Assembly (NCBI RefSeq): GCF_034531395.1
Contig: NZ_JARVCO010000002.1
Span: 806,001 to 870,000 of the forward strand
DNA: 64,000 nucleotides
Source: Pontiella agarivorans
Lineage (GTDB): Bacteria; Verrucomicrobiota; Kiritimatiellia; Kiritimatiellales; Pontiellaceae
Reading direction: 5' to 3'
Notes under the pieces: model-generated
Told to the model about the DNA's origin: nothing
The model's database searches: none
Seen by the model: the letters and a program-made list of their open reading frames with translations, nothing else
Shown: positions 45,002-53,554 of the stretch, in pieces
How positions within the stretch are numbered: the stretch's first letter is position 1
How the letters are laid out: every line of letters starts with the position of its first letter
Position numbers and translations under genes: made by a program

Positions 45002-45846
45002 CCGACCACATTGAAACCATTCAGGGCGCAACGGTTCAGCATGGCCCGAAAAGCGGCCGTGTATTCATGAAGGAACTGGGTCAGGCCGATCCGGCCCGGC
45101 TGATTCCCAAACTGGCGGAACTGGCTGTACGCAACAACTACCCTAAAGTTTTTGTAAAAGTTCCTGCATCGGAATCCCGCACATTCTATCGAAGCGATTA
45201 CCGAAAAGAAGCGGCCATCCCGGATTTCTATGACGGAGAGGAAGATGCCGTATTCCTATCAAACCTTTCAGGATCCCTCCCCCGCGAAGAGCCCGGCCAG
45301 AACCAGCTCGATGAAATTATGATAACGGCGCGCGAATACCAGAACAGCGGGCTGGCCCATCCTCTGCCCCAAGGCGCAGTGATCCGCAAATGCTGCGGCG
45401 AAGATGTCCCTGCCATGGCCCGCATGTATCGCATGCTGTTGCCGGCCTATCCATTTGCCGTGCACGATATCGACTATCTGCTGCAATCCATGGCTGATGA
45501 AAGTCACTACTACCGTGTTGAAATCCGGAATGAACCTGTTGCCTTGGCTGCCGCAGTGGTTGATACGGAAACCGGCAGCGCTGAAATGACTCATTTTGTC
45601 ACCCATCCCGACTGGCGCAAAAACGGCCTGTCCGCCCGGCTGATCCAGACGATGGAAAATGCGATGAGGCATTTTGATATTCAGACGGTTTACGCCATGG
45701 CGAGGGCCTCATCGGCGGGCATCAACATCGCCTTTGCCCGGCTGGGCTATTCATACGGCGGACGACTGATTAATAAAACACGGATTTCCGGCCATACGGA
45801 AAGCATGAATGTCTGGCACAGAAATCTGCAGTTCACCCCTTCATAA
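44998..45846 (+). CDS. ablB: Beta-lysine N-acetyltransferase (AblB-like)
   Basis: A 282-aa GNAT enzyme. The N-terminal part has NNYPKVFVKVPASESRTFY and EAAIPDFYDGEEDAVFLS; the C-terminal part has HFVTHPDWRKNGLSARLIQT (acetyl-CoA loop), AFARLGYSYGGRLINKTRI and HTESMNVWHRNL. These blocks match AblB, which acetylates beta-lysine to the compatible solute N-epsilon-acetyl-beta-lysine in methanogens and some bacteria. Its usual partner, lysine 2,3-aminomutase (AblA), is not in this window. The start overlaps the mscS stop. Confidence 0.83.
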   Translation: MTDHIETIQGATVQHGPKSGRVFMKELGQADPARLIPKLAELAVRNNYPKVFVKVPASESRTFYRSDYRKEAAIPDFYDGEEDAVFLSNLSGSLPREEPGQNQLDEIMITAREYQNSGLAHPLPQGAVIRKCCGEDVPAMARMYRMLLPAYPFAVHDIDYLLQSMADESHYYRVEIRNEPVALAAAVVDTETGSAEMTHFVTHPDWRKNGLSARLIQTMENAMRHFDIQTVYAMARASSAGINIAFARLGYSYGGRLINKTRISGHTESMNVWHRNLQFTPS

Positions 45847-45866
45847 CCAGCCGACGGAGGCGTCCC

Positions 45867-46799
45867 ATGATTGGAAAAAGAAAATGGAAAATACCCGGAA
45901 CCGGGAAACAGATATTCGGTATGGGGCCGGGCACCGAAGCATCGACTGAACGCGCGCTCGTGATCGGCGAAGCCATGATACAGAATCTGCTGACTGGTCG
46001 CACACCGCAGAGTTCGCCTCTGCAGGTTGCCCGGCAGCTGCAGGAACTGAATATTTCAACACAGTTTGTTACCCGGGTCGGCGACGATGATGACGGGCAC
46101 ATCATTTTAAGTCATATCGATCAAAACGGTCTGGATACCTTCCATATACAGCGTGACCGCACTCATCCGACCGCCAGCATTGAAACCGACAACGCCCGTG
46201 ATGGCGAAGGATATAATCAGCCGGTTGTTCCCCGGGCCGCTTTTGATTTTATTGAATTCGACTCCTTCATTCCTTTTGCACAGTCCGAATCGCTGCTGAT
46301 TTATTTTGATTCGCTGATCCAGCGGAACCATGCATCCCGCAAACGGTTTCATCAGTTCCTCGAACAGATTCCGGAAACCGCCATCTGCACATACGACATG
46401 AATCTGTATCCGGAATGCTGCAAACGTGAACTCATCATTCCGTCGCTCCAACGGGCGGACCTGCTGATTCTTTCCGAAGATGAACTGACTGTAATCGGCG
46501 AACTGATGGGGGCGCCGCCGGGGATTGATTATCTCGCTCAGTCAATTATGGATATTTTTGAAATTACGCAGATCGCGATCACACGCGGGACAGCAGGCAG
46601 CATTCTGTATACCCCGCAGGGTTGCTACAGTCAGCGGCCGACGCGTTTCGGCCGCAGTACCAATATTGATTCCGGTCAGGCCGCAGCCACATTCGCCGCC
46701 ATGATTTCGGACTGTTTTCTTAAACAGGTCCCGCCGAAAAAATCGGTTAAACGCGCCACAAAGCGCGCTGAAAATTACCGCGCGCCGTTATCCCCCTGA
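45867..46799 (+). CDS. PfkB-family sugar kinase homologue, catalytic motif lost
   Basis: A 310-aa protein of the ribokinase/fructokinase fold. SSPLQVARQLQELNISTQFV, RVGDDDDGHIILSHI and ILSEDELTVIGEL are PfkB blocks. In place of the DTxGAGD motif it reads DSGQAAATF (Asp268 onward), so the catalytic-base Asp and the glycine-rich anion hole are gone. It may be a non-catalytic regulator or sugar sensor. Co-transcribed with sucrose-phosphate synthase, where fructokinase would be expected in a sucrose pathway. Gap of 20 bp to ablB; the frame is intact. Confidence 0.8.
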   Translation: MIGKRKWKIPGTGKQIFGMGPGTEASTERALVIGEAMIQNLLTGRTPQSSPLQVARQLQELNISTQFVTRVGDDDDGHIILSHIDQNGLDTFHIQRDRTHPTASIETDNARDGEGYNQPVVPRAAFDFIEFDSFIPFAQSESLLIYFDSLIQRNHASRKRFHQFLEQIPETAICTYDMNLYPECCKRELIIPSLQRADLLILSEDELTVIGELMGAPPGIDYLAQSIMDIFEITQIAITRGTAGSILYTPQGCYSQRPTRFGRSTNIDSGQAAATFAAMISDCFLKQVPPKKSVKRATKRAENYRAPLSP

Positions 46800-46855
46800 A
46801 CACCGCTCATTAAGCCGTATTCATAGAACGATCATATCATAGAGAAAGCAGTCAG

Positions 46856-49042
46856 ATGACGAACGAAAAACTATACATACAGATGTTCAGCCTGCACGGA
46901 CTGATCCGCAGCTCCAATCTGGAAATGGGCCGCGACGCCGACACCGGCGGACAGATTAAATATGTCCTCGAAGAAGGCCTTGAACTTTCCCGGCAGCCCG
47001 AAGTGGAACGGGTCGATCTGTTCACCCGGCAGATTCGGGATAAAACGGTGTCGGAGGATTACAGCATTTCCATTGAACAGGTCACGGATACGTTCCGCAT
47101 TGTGCGCATCCCCTGCGGCGGCGGAAAATACCACCGGAAAGAACTGCTCTGGCGCTACCTCGATGAGTATATCGACAAAACCGTTCAGTTTATCAAACGC
47201 GAAGGCCGCATGCCCGACGTCGTACACGGTCATTATGCGGATGCCGGTTATGTTGCCATGTGGCTCAGCCGTCTCTTCGGCGTACCGTTCATTTTCACCG
47301 GGCATTCGCTGGGCCGTTCCAAAAAACAGAAACTGCTCAGCGACGGAATGACCGAAGAAAAAATCAACCGAAAATATATGATTTCCCAGCGGATCGATGC
47401 GGAGGAAGAGGTGTTGAAATCCGCTGAACTGATCATCACCAGTACCCGTCAGGAAGTGGACGAGCAATACGGACAGTACACCTATCAGCACGGCCCCGAA
47501 TACCGCGTCATACCGCCGGGGATCGATCTGGAAAAATTTTATCCGTATTACCACGATCAATTCGAAGAAAATGAACCGGATATCGAAGCCCGGTATGCAC
47601 GCGCCTCGCTTCTCCGGGAACTCGAACGCTTTTTCAAAGCAAAGGATAAACCGCTTGTTCTGGCGCTCTGCCGTCCCGACAAACGCAAAAATATATCCGG
47701 TCTGATTGAAGCCTTCGGTGCGGACAGGGAGCTGCAGGCCATGGCCAACCTCGCCATCTATGCCGGCATTCGTAAAGACATCACCATTATGGAGGACAAC
47801 GAACAGGGTGTGCTGACCGATATGCTGCTATTGATGGACAAGTATGATTTGTATGGAAAAATGGCGATTCCGAAGAAGCATGATTTTGACCTGGAAGTTC
47901 CGGAACTCTACCGGATCGCAGCCGCCAGCAACGGTGTATTTGTGAACGCCGCCCTCACGGAACCCTTCGGTCTCACGTTGCTTGAAGGCGCCGCCACTGG
48001 TCTCCCGCTGGTGGCTACCGACGACGGCGGACCGCGCGATATTCTGGCAAACTGTAAAAACGGGCTGCTCGTCGATCCGACCGATTCCGACGCCATTGCA
48101 AAATCGATTAAATCCATCATTTCCGATCCCGACGTGTGGGAGAATTATTCCAAAAACGGTATTCTGAATATCCGCAACCACTACACCTGGGAAAGTCACG
48201 CCCGGCAGTACATCAAAGAAATCTCGGGCGTCATCGAAAAAAACAAACCTGCGGAAACCGCCGCACCGGCCACGCCTTCAGCCATCGGGCGGCGGTTTGC
48301 CGAATTGAATCATTTTCTGATTACCGATATCGATAATACCCTGATCGGCGATGACAACAGCCGGCTGCCGGAGCTGATTGATTTTCTTCGGAACTGTCAC
48401 GGCCGTATCGGCTTCGGCATCGCCACCGGGCGTACCATTGAATCGGCCACTGAAATTCTGGCGGAACACGGCATTCCGCAGCCGGATATCATGATCACAT
48501 CGGTGGGAGCGGAAATTTATTACGGAGCCGAACAGCATGCCGACCAGGGCTGGAAAGCACATATTTCCAACCATTGGAACCGGGAAAAAATACGGCAGTT
48601 GCTCCGTCCGCTGGATTTTCTGGAATATCAGGAAGAGGATACCCAGCGGCCGCACAAGGTCAGTTATAATATGGATCCCGGCAAGGACCGCCTGACCCGG
48701 ATTCATGATCTGCTTCAGAAAAACCGCTGCCGCTATACCCTGATCTATTCACACGAACAGTTTCTCGACATCCTCCCGCATCGGGCATCGAAAGGAAAAT
48801 CCATCCGCTACCTCAGCTATAAATGGCACATCCCGCTTGCGAATATTCTGGTGGCCGGCGATTCCGGTAATGATGCCGAAATGCTGCGCGGCGATACCGC
48901 CGGTGTGGTGGTCGGAAACTACAGCGCCGAACTCGAAGCCTTTAAGGGAAAACGTAAAATTTATTTTGCAGATGCCGACTGCGCCGGCGGAATTCTCGAG
49001 GGCATTGCGCACTACAACCTCCAAAACAGTATTGAGGCATAA
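46856..49042 (+). CDS. Sucrose-phosphate synthase fused to sucrose-phosphate phosphatase
   Basis: A 728-aa two-domain enzyme. Residues about 1-470 are a GT4 sucrose-phosphate synthase: GRDADTGGQIKYVLEE, VHGHYADAGYVA, FTGHSLGRSKK, CRPDKRKNISGLIEAF, and TEPFGLTLLEGAATGLP with the retaining-GT Glu pair. Residues about 485-728 are a HAD phosphatase: ITDIDNTLIGDD (Asp491, Asp493) and VAGDSGNDAEML. It would make sucrose from a nucleotide-glucose and fructose-6-phosphate in one polypeptide. In marine bacteria sucrose is a compatible solute, which agrees with mscS, ablB and ectoine genes nearby. Sucrose phosphorylase follows after 2 bp. Confidence 0.94.
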   Translation: MTNEKLYIQMFSLHGLIRSSNLEMGRDADTGGQIKYVLEEGLELSRQPEVERVDLFTRQIRDKTVSEDYSISIEQVTDTFRIVRIPCGGGKYHRKELLWRYLDEYIDKTVQFIKREGRMPDVVHGHYADAGYVAMWLSRLFGVPFIFTGHSLGRSKKQKLLSDGMTEEKINRKYMISQRIDAEEEVLKSAELIITSTRQEVDEQYGQYTYQHGPEYRVIPPGIDLEKFYPYYHDQFEENEPDIEARYARASLLRELERFFKAKDKPLVLALCRPDKRKNISGLIEAFGADRELQAMANLAIYAGIRKDITIMEDNEQGVLTDMLLLMDKYDLYGKMAIPKKHDFDLEVPELYRIAAASNGVFVNAALTEPFGLTLLEGAATGLPLVATDDGGPRDILANCKNGLLVDPTDSDAIAKSIKSIISDPDVWENYSKNGILNIRNHYTWESHARQYIKEISGVIEKNKPAETAAPATPSAIGRRFAELNHFLITDIDNTLIGDDNSRLPELIDFLRNCHGRIGFGIATGRTIESATEILAEHGIPQPDIMITSVGAEIYYGAEQHADQGWKAHISNHWNREKIRQLLRPLDFLEYQEEDTQRPHKVSYNMDPGKDRLTRIHDLLQKNRCRYTLIYSHEQFLDILPHRASKGKSIRYLSYKWHIPLANILVAGDSGNDAEMLRGDTAGVVVGNYSAELEAFKGKRKIYFADADCAGGILEGIAHYNLQNSIEA
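48565..48579. repeat. TTCCA-N5-TGGAA palindrome, copy 11
   Basis: TTCCAACCATTGGAA, identical to copy 2, inside the phosphatase domain of the sucrose-phosphate synthase gene (ISNHWN). Confidence 0.65.
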
Positions 49043-49044
49043 AC

Positions 49045-50490
49045 ATGAATCTGCAGAATAAAGTACAACTCATCACCTATCCCGACAGCCTGGGCGGAAA
49101 TCTGCTGACCCTGCATTACTGTCTGCGTAAATATTTCGCCGACGCCATCGGCGGCGTGCACATTCTGCCGTTCTATCCCTCGTCCGCTGATCGCGGTTTT
49201 GCCCCGATCAACTATGCGGAGGTGGATGAACAGTTTGGAACCTGGGAGGATATTGAAAAAATCGGAGCCGATTTTGACCTGATGATCGATTTTATGGTCA
49301 ACCACATTTCCCGCCAGTCCGCTGCGTTCCAGGATTATCTTGAACTGGGTCCGGAATCAGAATTTGCGGATCTGTTTTTAAGCTTCCAGAAATTCGGACC
49401 CGAAGGGATCAGCGATGAAGATCTGGCCAAAGTATATACCCGGAAACCACGGCCGCCCTACCTGGAAATTCAGCGGCCGGACGGCAGCAATGAGCGAATC
49501 TGGTGCACCTTTGATTATGAACAGATCGATCTGGACTGGAGTACACAGTTAACCCGGACCCTGATGCGTAATGAACTGATCCGGCTGTCACGAACCAACG
49601 CAAAAATGATTCGGCTTGATGCTTTTGCCTACACGACCGTGGAGATCGGCACCGACTGTTTTTTCCGGGAGCCGGCGGTGTGGGAACTGCTGAACTGGCT
49701 CAAAGACTGCGTTGAGCCGTTCGGCACCGATGTGCTTCCCGAAGTCCATGAGCATTACAATTATCAGCTTAAACTTCAGGAAAAGGGCTATTGGTGTTAC
49801 GATTTTGCGCTTCCCATGCTGATGCTTCATGCACTTTACCATCACACCGGAAAGCGCCTGATCAAGTGGCTGCAGACCTGCCCGACCAAACAGTTTACTA
49901 CGCTCGATACCCACGACGGTATCGGAATTGTGGATGTGCAGGATCTGCTCAGTCCGGAGGAAATCGATTCTACGGTTGAGGGTCTTTATGAAAAAGGGTC
50001 CAACGCCAAAAAAGTCTACTCGGGCCCTGAATACCAGAATCTCGATCTTTATCAGATCAACTGCACCTATTATTCCGCGCTTAACCACGACGACGATGCC
50101 TACATCGCCGCCCGGGCCATCCAGTTTTTCGCCCCCGGAATTCCGCAGGTTTATTATGTCGGCCTGCTGGCCGGCGAAAATGATACCGATCTGGTCGAAC
50201 AGACCCGCAACGGCCGCGACATCAACCGGCATAATTACAGCATTGAAGAAATCAGTCAGCAGGTCAGTCGTCCGGTTGTTCAGCGCCTGCTCAAACTGAT
50301 GGAATTCCGCAACACGCACCCCGCGTTTGACGGCCCGCTGTTTATTCCCGAAACACCGGACGATCGTCTGGAGATGGTCCGAAAAAACGGTATTCACAGC
50401 GCAACGCTTTCGGTCGACCTCAGAACGCATGCGGCAGAACTTACTCACAGCGGAGCCGGGCCGGCCGGCGAAGAAAGGATGACGATCTGA
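49045..50490 (+). CDS. Sucrose phosphorylase (GH13_18)
   Basis: A 481-aa enzyme that splits sucrose with phosphate to glucose-1-phosphate and fructose. Catalytic residues are in place: Asp192 in MIRLDAFAY, Glu233 in LPEVHEHY and Asp291 in LDTHDGIG; these positions nearly equal those of characterised sucrose phosphorylases. It starts 2 bp after the synthase stop. A synthase and a phosphorylase in one operon allow sucrose to be made on salt stress and reclaimed later without loss of the glycosidic bond energy. Sucrose-6'-phosphate as an alternative substrate cannot be excluded. Confidence 0.9.
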   Translation: MNLQNKVQLITYPDSLGGNLLTLHYCLRKYFADAIGGVHILPFYPSSADRGFAPINYAEVDEQFGTWEDIEKIGADFDLMIDFMVNHISRQSAAFQDYLELGPESEFADLFLSFQKFGPEGISDEDLAKVYTRKPRPPYLEIQRPDGSNERIWCTFDYEQIDLDWSTQLTRTLMRNELIRLSRTNAKMIRLDAFAYTTVEIGTDCFFREPAVWELLNWLKDCVEPFGTDVLPEVHEHYNYQLKLQEKGYWCYDFALPMLMLHALYHHTGKRLIKWLQTCPTKQFTTLDTHDGIGIVDVQDLLSPEEIDSTVEGLYEKGSNAKKVYSGPEYQNLDLYQINCTYYSALNHDDDAYIAARAIQFFAPGIPQVYYVGLLAGENDTDLVEQTRNGRDINRHNYSIEEISQQVSRPVVQRLLKLMEFRNTHPAFDGPLFIPETPDDRLEMVRKNGIHSATLSVDLRTHAAELTHSGAGPAGEERMTI

Positions 50491-50552
50491 CACCGCCGAA
50501 GCTCCCGTGAGCGATATCGTTTTTATGAAGAACACAAACATGGAGGTACAAC

Positions 50553-51260
50553 ATGAAAATGCAACGCATCATAACAACCGTAATTCCGTTGCTGTTCATC
50601 ATCGTCCGTTCGGCGGAAGCCGTTCGCAAAAACCCGCCCGATGAAAAAGAGGTGGAGGAGATCCTCATTGAACTCGGGGATGACCATTGGGTAAAAGATA
50701 TGGATGTCGACGAATTCGCCTCCAGTCGGATTGAAGATCCCGTCACGGAGGAGGATACCTATCTGCATATCTACACCAGTTATGTCGATGCATCCGAAAA
50801 ATATCGAATTATTCTGTTTGATAACGAACAGCGCTATCTCGGGTATTATCGTTCCAGATTTGAACCGGTTGATTATGAAGAAAATGCGGTTTTGGTTGAT
50901 GCGGAAGATGGGTCGACATACTTTCGTCTGCCATTATCGACCGAAGGTTTTCCGAGCCGCGTTCGTACCGGACTGTCCATTACAACCTTTATTGAAAATG
51001 AACATATTGAACCTGATCCGGGCCCCGAAACCCATGACGAACAGCAGCCCGTTCAGGAATCCGATCCGGATGAACCGCAATATCGTGACTGGACGGTGAA
51101 TATCAGAGATCGGGAAATTACATTCAATGCGGTATTCGTGCGCCGCGACGGCGATAAAATCGTTCTGAAAGAGTCGAAACAGGGAAAAGTTAACGGAATT
51201 CCCGGGCAACTGTTCAGTGAAAAAGATCAGGAATATCTCAAAGACATTCTTGAGCTTTGA
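50553..51260 (+). CDS. Exported acidic protein of unknown function
   Basis: A 235-aa protein with a signal-like N terminus (MQRIITTVIPLLFIIVRSAEA) and a good GGAGGT ribosome site. The mature part is very acidic (DEKEVEEILIELGDDHW, EPDPGPETHDEQQPVQE), with beta-rich segments (YRIILFDNEQRYLGYYRS) and a C-terminal domain (REITFNAVFVRRDGDKIVLK). I do not recognise a family. The last segment, KEDQ-like KVNGIPGQLFSEKDQEYL, resembles SHD1-type domains of PVC proteins (RxWxDxTGxF...), but I cannot confirm it. It lies 62 bp after the sucrose operon. Confidence 0.75.
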   Translation: MKMQRIITTVIPLLFIIVRSAEAVRKNPPDEKEVEEILIELGDDHWVKDMDVDEFASSRIEDPVTEEDTYLHIYTSYVDASEKYRIILFDNEQRYLGYYRSRFEPVDYEENAVLVDAEDGSTYFRLPLSTEGFPSRVRTGLSITTFIENEHIEPDPGPETHDEQQPVQESDPDEPQYRDWTVNIRDREITFNAVFVRRDGDKIVLKESKQGKVNGIPGQLFSEKDQEYLKDILEL

Positions 51261-51312
51261 TGCGCTCACAGAGTGACATTTAAGCATCGCCGTTCGCATT
51301 TCGATATGGTTG

Positions 51313-51369
51313 TGTATTTCCGGCAGCACGAAGTCAGACCCTGCGATGCAGGAAATTGCCGGAAATACA
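51313..51369 (+). repeat. Nested inverted repeats in the yaaA leader
   Basis: TGTATTTCCGGCA (51313-51325) and its exact complement TGCCGGAAATACA (51357-51369) form a 13-bp outer stem. Inside it a second perfect hairpin, CCTGC-GAT-GCAGG, occupies 51340-51352. The yaaA ATG is 17 bp downstream. Confidence 0.8.
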
Positions 51370-51386
51370 AATCGGATGGAAAGAAA

Positions 51387-52151
51387 ATGATCTGTTTATT
51401 GTCCCCCTCGAAAAGCATGAATATGGAACCGGCGAAATTGAAAGATTTCACGGAACCGGCCTTTCTCGAAAAATCGCGGAAACTGGTTTCCAAAGCCCGG
51501 AAGTTTTCCACCCCGCAGCTGATGGAATTTATGGAGATCAGCGAAAAACTGGCGGAATTGAATCGTCAGCGTTTTAAGGACTGGAACCCGCCGTTTAATC
51601 TGGAGAATGCCAAGCAGGCCGCACTCGCATTTACCGGCGATGTGTATGACGGGTTGGATGCCCCTTCACTGAAAAAGGCTGATCTGGATTTTGCGCAGCA
51701 GCATCTGCGGATACTCTCCGGTCTTTACGGGCTGTTGAAACCGCTTGATCTGATCCAGCCCTATCGCCTGGAAATGGGCCGTCCGCTGGAAACTCGCGGC
51801 GCAAAAAATCTGTATGAATTCTGGAGAGCGTCGATTACCGAAGAGCTTAATCAAACCGAAGCTGATGTTGTGATCAATCTGGCATCAAACGAATACTTTA
51901 AAGCAGTCGACAAAAAGGGGCTGAACAAGAACATCATATCCCCTGTATTCAAGGATGAAAAAAACGGAAACTTTAAAATTATCAGCTTTTTCGCCAAAAA
52001 GGCGCGTGGCAGCATGGCGCGCTTTCTCATCGAAAATCGGATAAAAACACCTGACGGCCTGTTGGAGTTCAGCGAAAACGGTTATGCCTTCAATACCGAA
52101 CTTTCCACACCGGCCAAGCCGGTTTTTACGCGTCCGGAAAACTTGGCGTAA
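51387..52151 (+). CDS. yaaA: Peroxide stress protein YaaA family (DUF328)
   Basis: A 254-aa cytoplasmic protein. It begins MICLLSPSKSMN, the family hallmark, so ATG 51387 (ribosome site GGAAAG) is chosen over an open extension to 51273. FTGDVYDGLDA, LRILSGLYGLLKPLDLIQPY, RLEMGRPL, VINLASNEYFKAV and FFAKKARGSMARF are conserved. E. coli YaaA lowers free iron and limits Fenton damage under H2O2 stress. The gene follows an unusual hairpin leader. Confidence 0.93.
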   Translation: MICLLSPSKSMNMEPAKLKDFTEPAFLEKSRKLVSKARKFSTPQLMEFMEISEKLAELNRQRFKDWNPPFNLENAKQAALAFTGDVYDGLDAPSLKKADLDFAQQHLRILSGLYGLLKPLDLIQPYRLEMGRPLETRGAKNLYEFWRASITEELNQTEADVVINLASNEYFKAVDKKGLNKNIISPVFKDEKNGNFKIISFFAKKARGSMARFLIENRIKTPDGLLEFSENGYAFNTELSTPAKPVFTRPENLA

Positions 52152-52158
52152 AAACAGG

Positions 52159-52362
52159 TCAGGCTTTGCAGCAGCAGGAACATCCGTTAGCGCGTCGGTA
52201 GATTTTCCGCGCTTCGGACATGGCATTCAATGCTGTCGCAAATGCACCGAGTGCTTTCAGCTGTTTCTTTTCGGGCATCAGCGCACATCCCGCCGCGTGC
52301 ATCTGTCGCACGCCGCTCCAGGACTGCGGTTCGGTTTCAAGGTAGTATCTCACTTTGGCCAT
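52159..52362 (-). CDS. Small Cys-rich-tail hypothetical protein
   Basis: A 67-aa protein from ATG 52362, chosen because GGAG lies six bases upstream; the frame stays open to 52521 but that part would overlap the acylphosphatase start and the palindrome at 52398. It reads MAKVRYYLETEPQSW at the start, has an Ala/Leu-rich middle (LKALGAFATALNAMSEARKI) and ends GCSCCCKA. I do not recognise it. The terminal Cys cluster could bind a metal. It faces yaaA with 7 bp between the ends. Confidence 0.55.
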   Translation of the reverse strand: MAKVRYYLETEPQSWSGVRQMHAAGCALMPEKKQLKALGAFATALNAMSEARKIYRRANGCSCCCKA

Positions 52363-52397
52363 CATGCTCTCCATGTTTTTATGGACCCAATGGTAAC

Positions 52398-52412
52398 TTC
52401 CAATATTTGGAA
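52398..52412. repeat. TTCCA-N5-TGGAA palindrome, copy 12 (intergenic)
   Basis: TTCCAATATTTGGAA in the divergent region between the small hypothetical protein and acylphosphatase genes. Confidence 0.75.
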
Positions 52413-52519
52413 AAGATAAACTGCGGGTTAAAGGATCGTTTTCACGAACAAGCAGTCTGTTACATTTTTCAAGGTTTGGAACTTTTCCGCCGCTGATGAG
52501 ATGCGGTATAAACAAAGCC

Positions 52520-52810
52520 ATGAGTTCGGAGGATAGAGACAGGCAGTTGCATGCTTTTTTTTCAGGACGCGTTCAGGGTGTCGGTTTCCGTTACACGGTC
52601 TGCGAACTGGCTTCCTCATTCGCAATCACCGGATTTGTAAAGAATATGTGGGACGGTGATGTTGAACTTGTGGCAGAAGGTACGCATCAGGAATTGGTTG
52701 ATTTCCTGAACTGCATCAAGACATCACAGCTGGGCCGGAAAATTACAAATGCCCGGGTAGGCTGGCATGATGCTACAAACCGGTTTAAACAGTTTGGAAT
52801 TGAATTTTAA
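52520..52810 (+). CDS. acyP: Acylphosphatase
   Basis: A 96-aa enzyme that hydrolyses acyl phosphates. FFSGRVQGVGFRYTV (phosphate-binding loop with the catalytic Arg), GFVKNMWDGDVELVAEG and the later Asn in the KNMWDG strand are diagnostic. ATG 52520 gives the usual length; 52496 is an alternative, and neither has a clear ribosome site. The stop overlaps the next ATG (TAATG). Confidence 0.92.
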   Translation: MSSEDRDRQLHAFFSGRVQGVGFRYTVCELASSFAITGFVKNMWDGDVELVAEGTHQELVDFLNCIKTSQLGRKITNARVGWHDATNRFKQFGIEF

Positions 52811-53532
52811 TGAAGTATGCAATTTTAGGAGACATTCATGCCAACCTTGAAGCACTATCTGCTGTGCTGGAGGATGCCGAACAACAGAGCGTTACCCATT
52901 ATGCCTGTACAGGAGATGTGGTAGGTTATAATGCCGATCCCAAAAGCTGCCTCCAGATGATCCGCAGCCTGAACTGCAGCGTGGTGCAGGGAAACCATGA
53001 TTACTATGCGGCCTGCAATGAAAATATGGAACTGTTCACGCCCATGGCCCAGAAAAGCATCCGCTGGACCCGTAAACACCTGTCCCCCTTCGAACGAAAA
53101 TATCTGCGGCATCTGCCGCTGATCATCGATATCGAGAATTTCACGATTGTGCACAGCTCCCTGAGCAATCCGCACCGATGGAACTATATTTTCAAGCGCC
53201 GGGCCGCTGATGCCAATTTCCGGAACCAGTTCAACAATGTCTGTTTTTTCGGGCACACCCACGTGCCGCTGGCTTTTGTGAAAGGCGATGCCATTGAAAA
53301 AGGATTTTACGAGACGCTGCATGTTAAACCGGGGTTTCAGTATCTGATCAATGTAGGCAGTGTGGGACAACCGCGTGACCGTAACCCCAAAGCGGCCTAT
53401 GTAATCTACGATCTTGATGCGCAGACAATTACGATACGCCGGGTGGACTATGACCTCGCGACAACGCAGAAAAAAATAAGGGCAGCCGGGCTGCCCTTCA
53501 GAAATGCACTGCGTCTCGCCAGCGGACGTTAA
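52810..53532 (+). CDS. Calcineurin-like metallophosphoesterase
   Basis: A 240-aa phosphoesterase with all metal-site motifs: GDIHANLEA, GDVVGYNADP, GNHDYYA, and FFGHTHVPLAF. Proteins of this size (YfcE/ApaH-like) act on cyclic or dinucleotides, but substrate is unclear. The start overlaps the acylphosphatase stop by 1 bp, so the two are co-translated. The 3' coding end contains a perfect hairpin that works as a terminator on the other strand (53470-53498). Confidence 0.9.
   Translation: MKYAILGDIHANLEALSAVLEDAEQQSVTHYACTGDVVGYNADPKSCLQMIRSLNCSVVQGNHDYYAACNENMELFTPMAQKSIRWTRKHLSPFERKYLRHLPLIIDIENFTIVHSSLSNPHRWNYIFKRRAADANFRNQFNNVCFFGHTHVPLAFVKGDAIEKGFYETLHVKPGFQYLINVGSVGQPRDRNPKAAYVIYDLDAQTITIRRVDYDLATTQKKIRAAGLPFRNALRLASGR
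53470..53498 (-). terminator. Terminator of the ispD-like gene, inside the convergent CDS
   Basis: On the minus strand: AAGGGCAGC-CCG-GCTGCCCTT (perfect 9-bp stem, 3-nt loop) followed by ATTTTTTT. It lies 57 bp after the ispD-like stop and within the last codons of the phosphoesterase gene. Confidence 0.85.
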
Positions 53533-53554
53533 GTGGTCCGGCGAAAACGTACGT

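Noticed and set aside
52363-52521. Longer form of the 52159 minus-strand protein (120 aa)
   Set aside because: The added part would overlap the acylphosphatase start and contain the intergenic palindrome; GGAG supports the shorter start at 52362.
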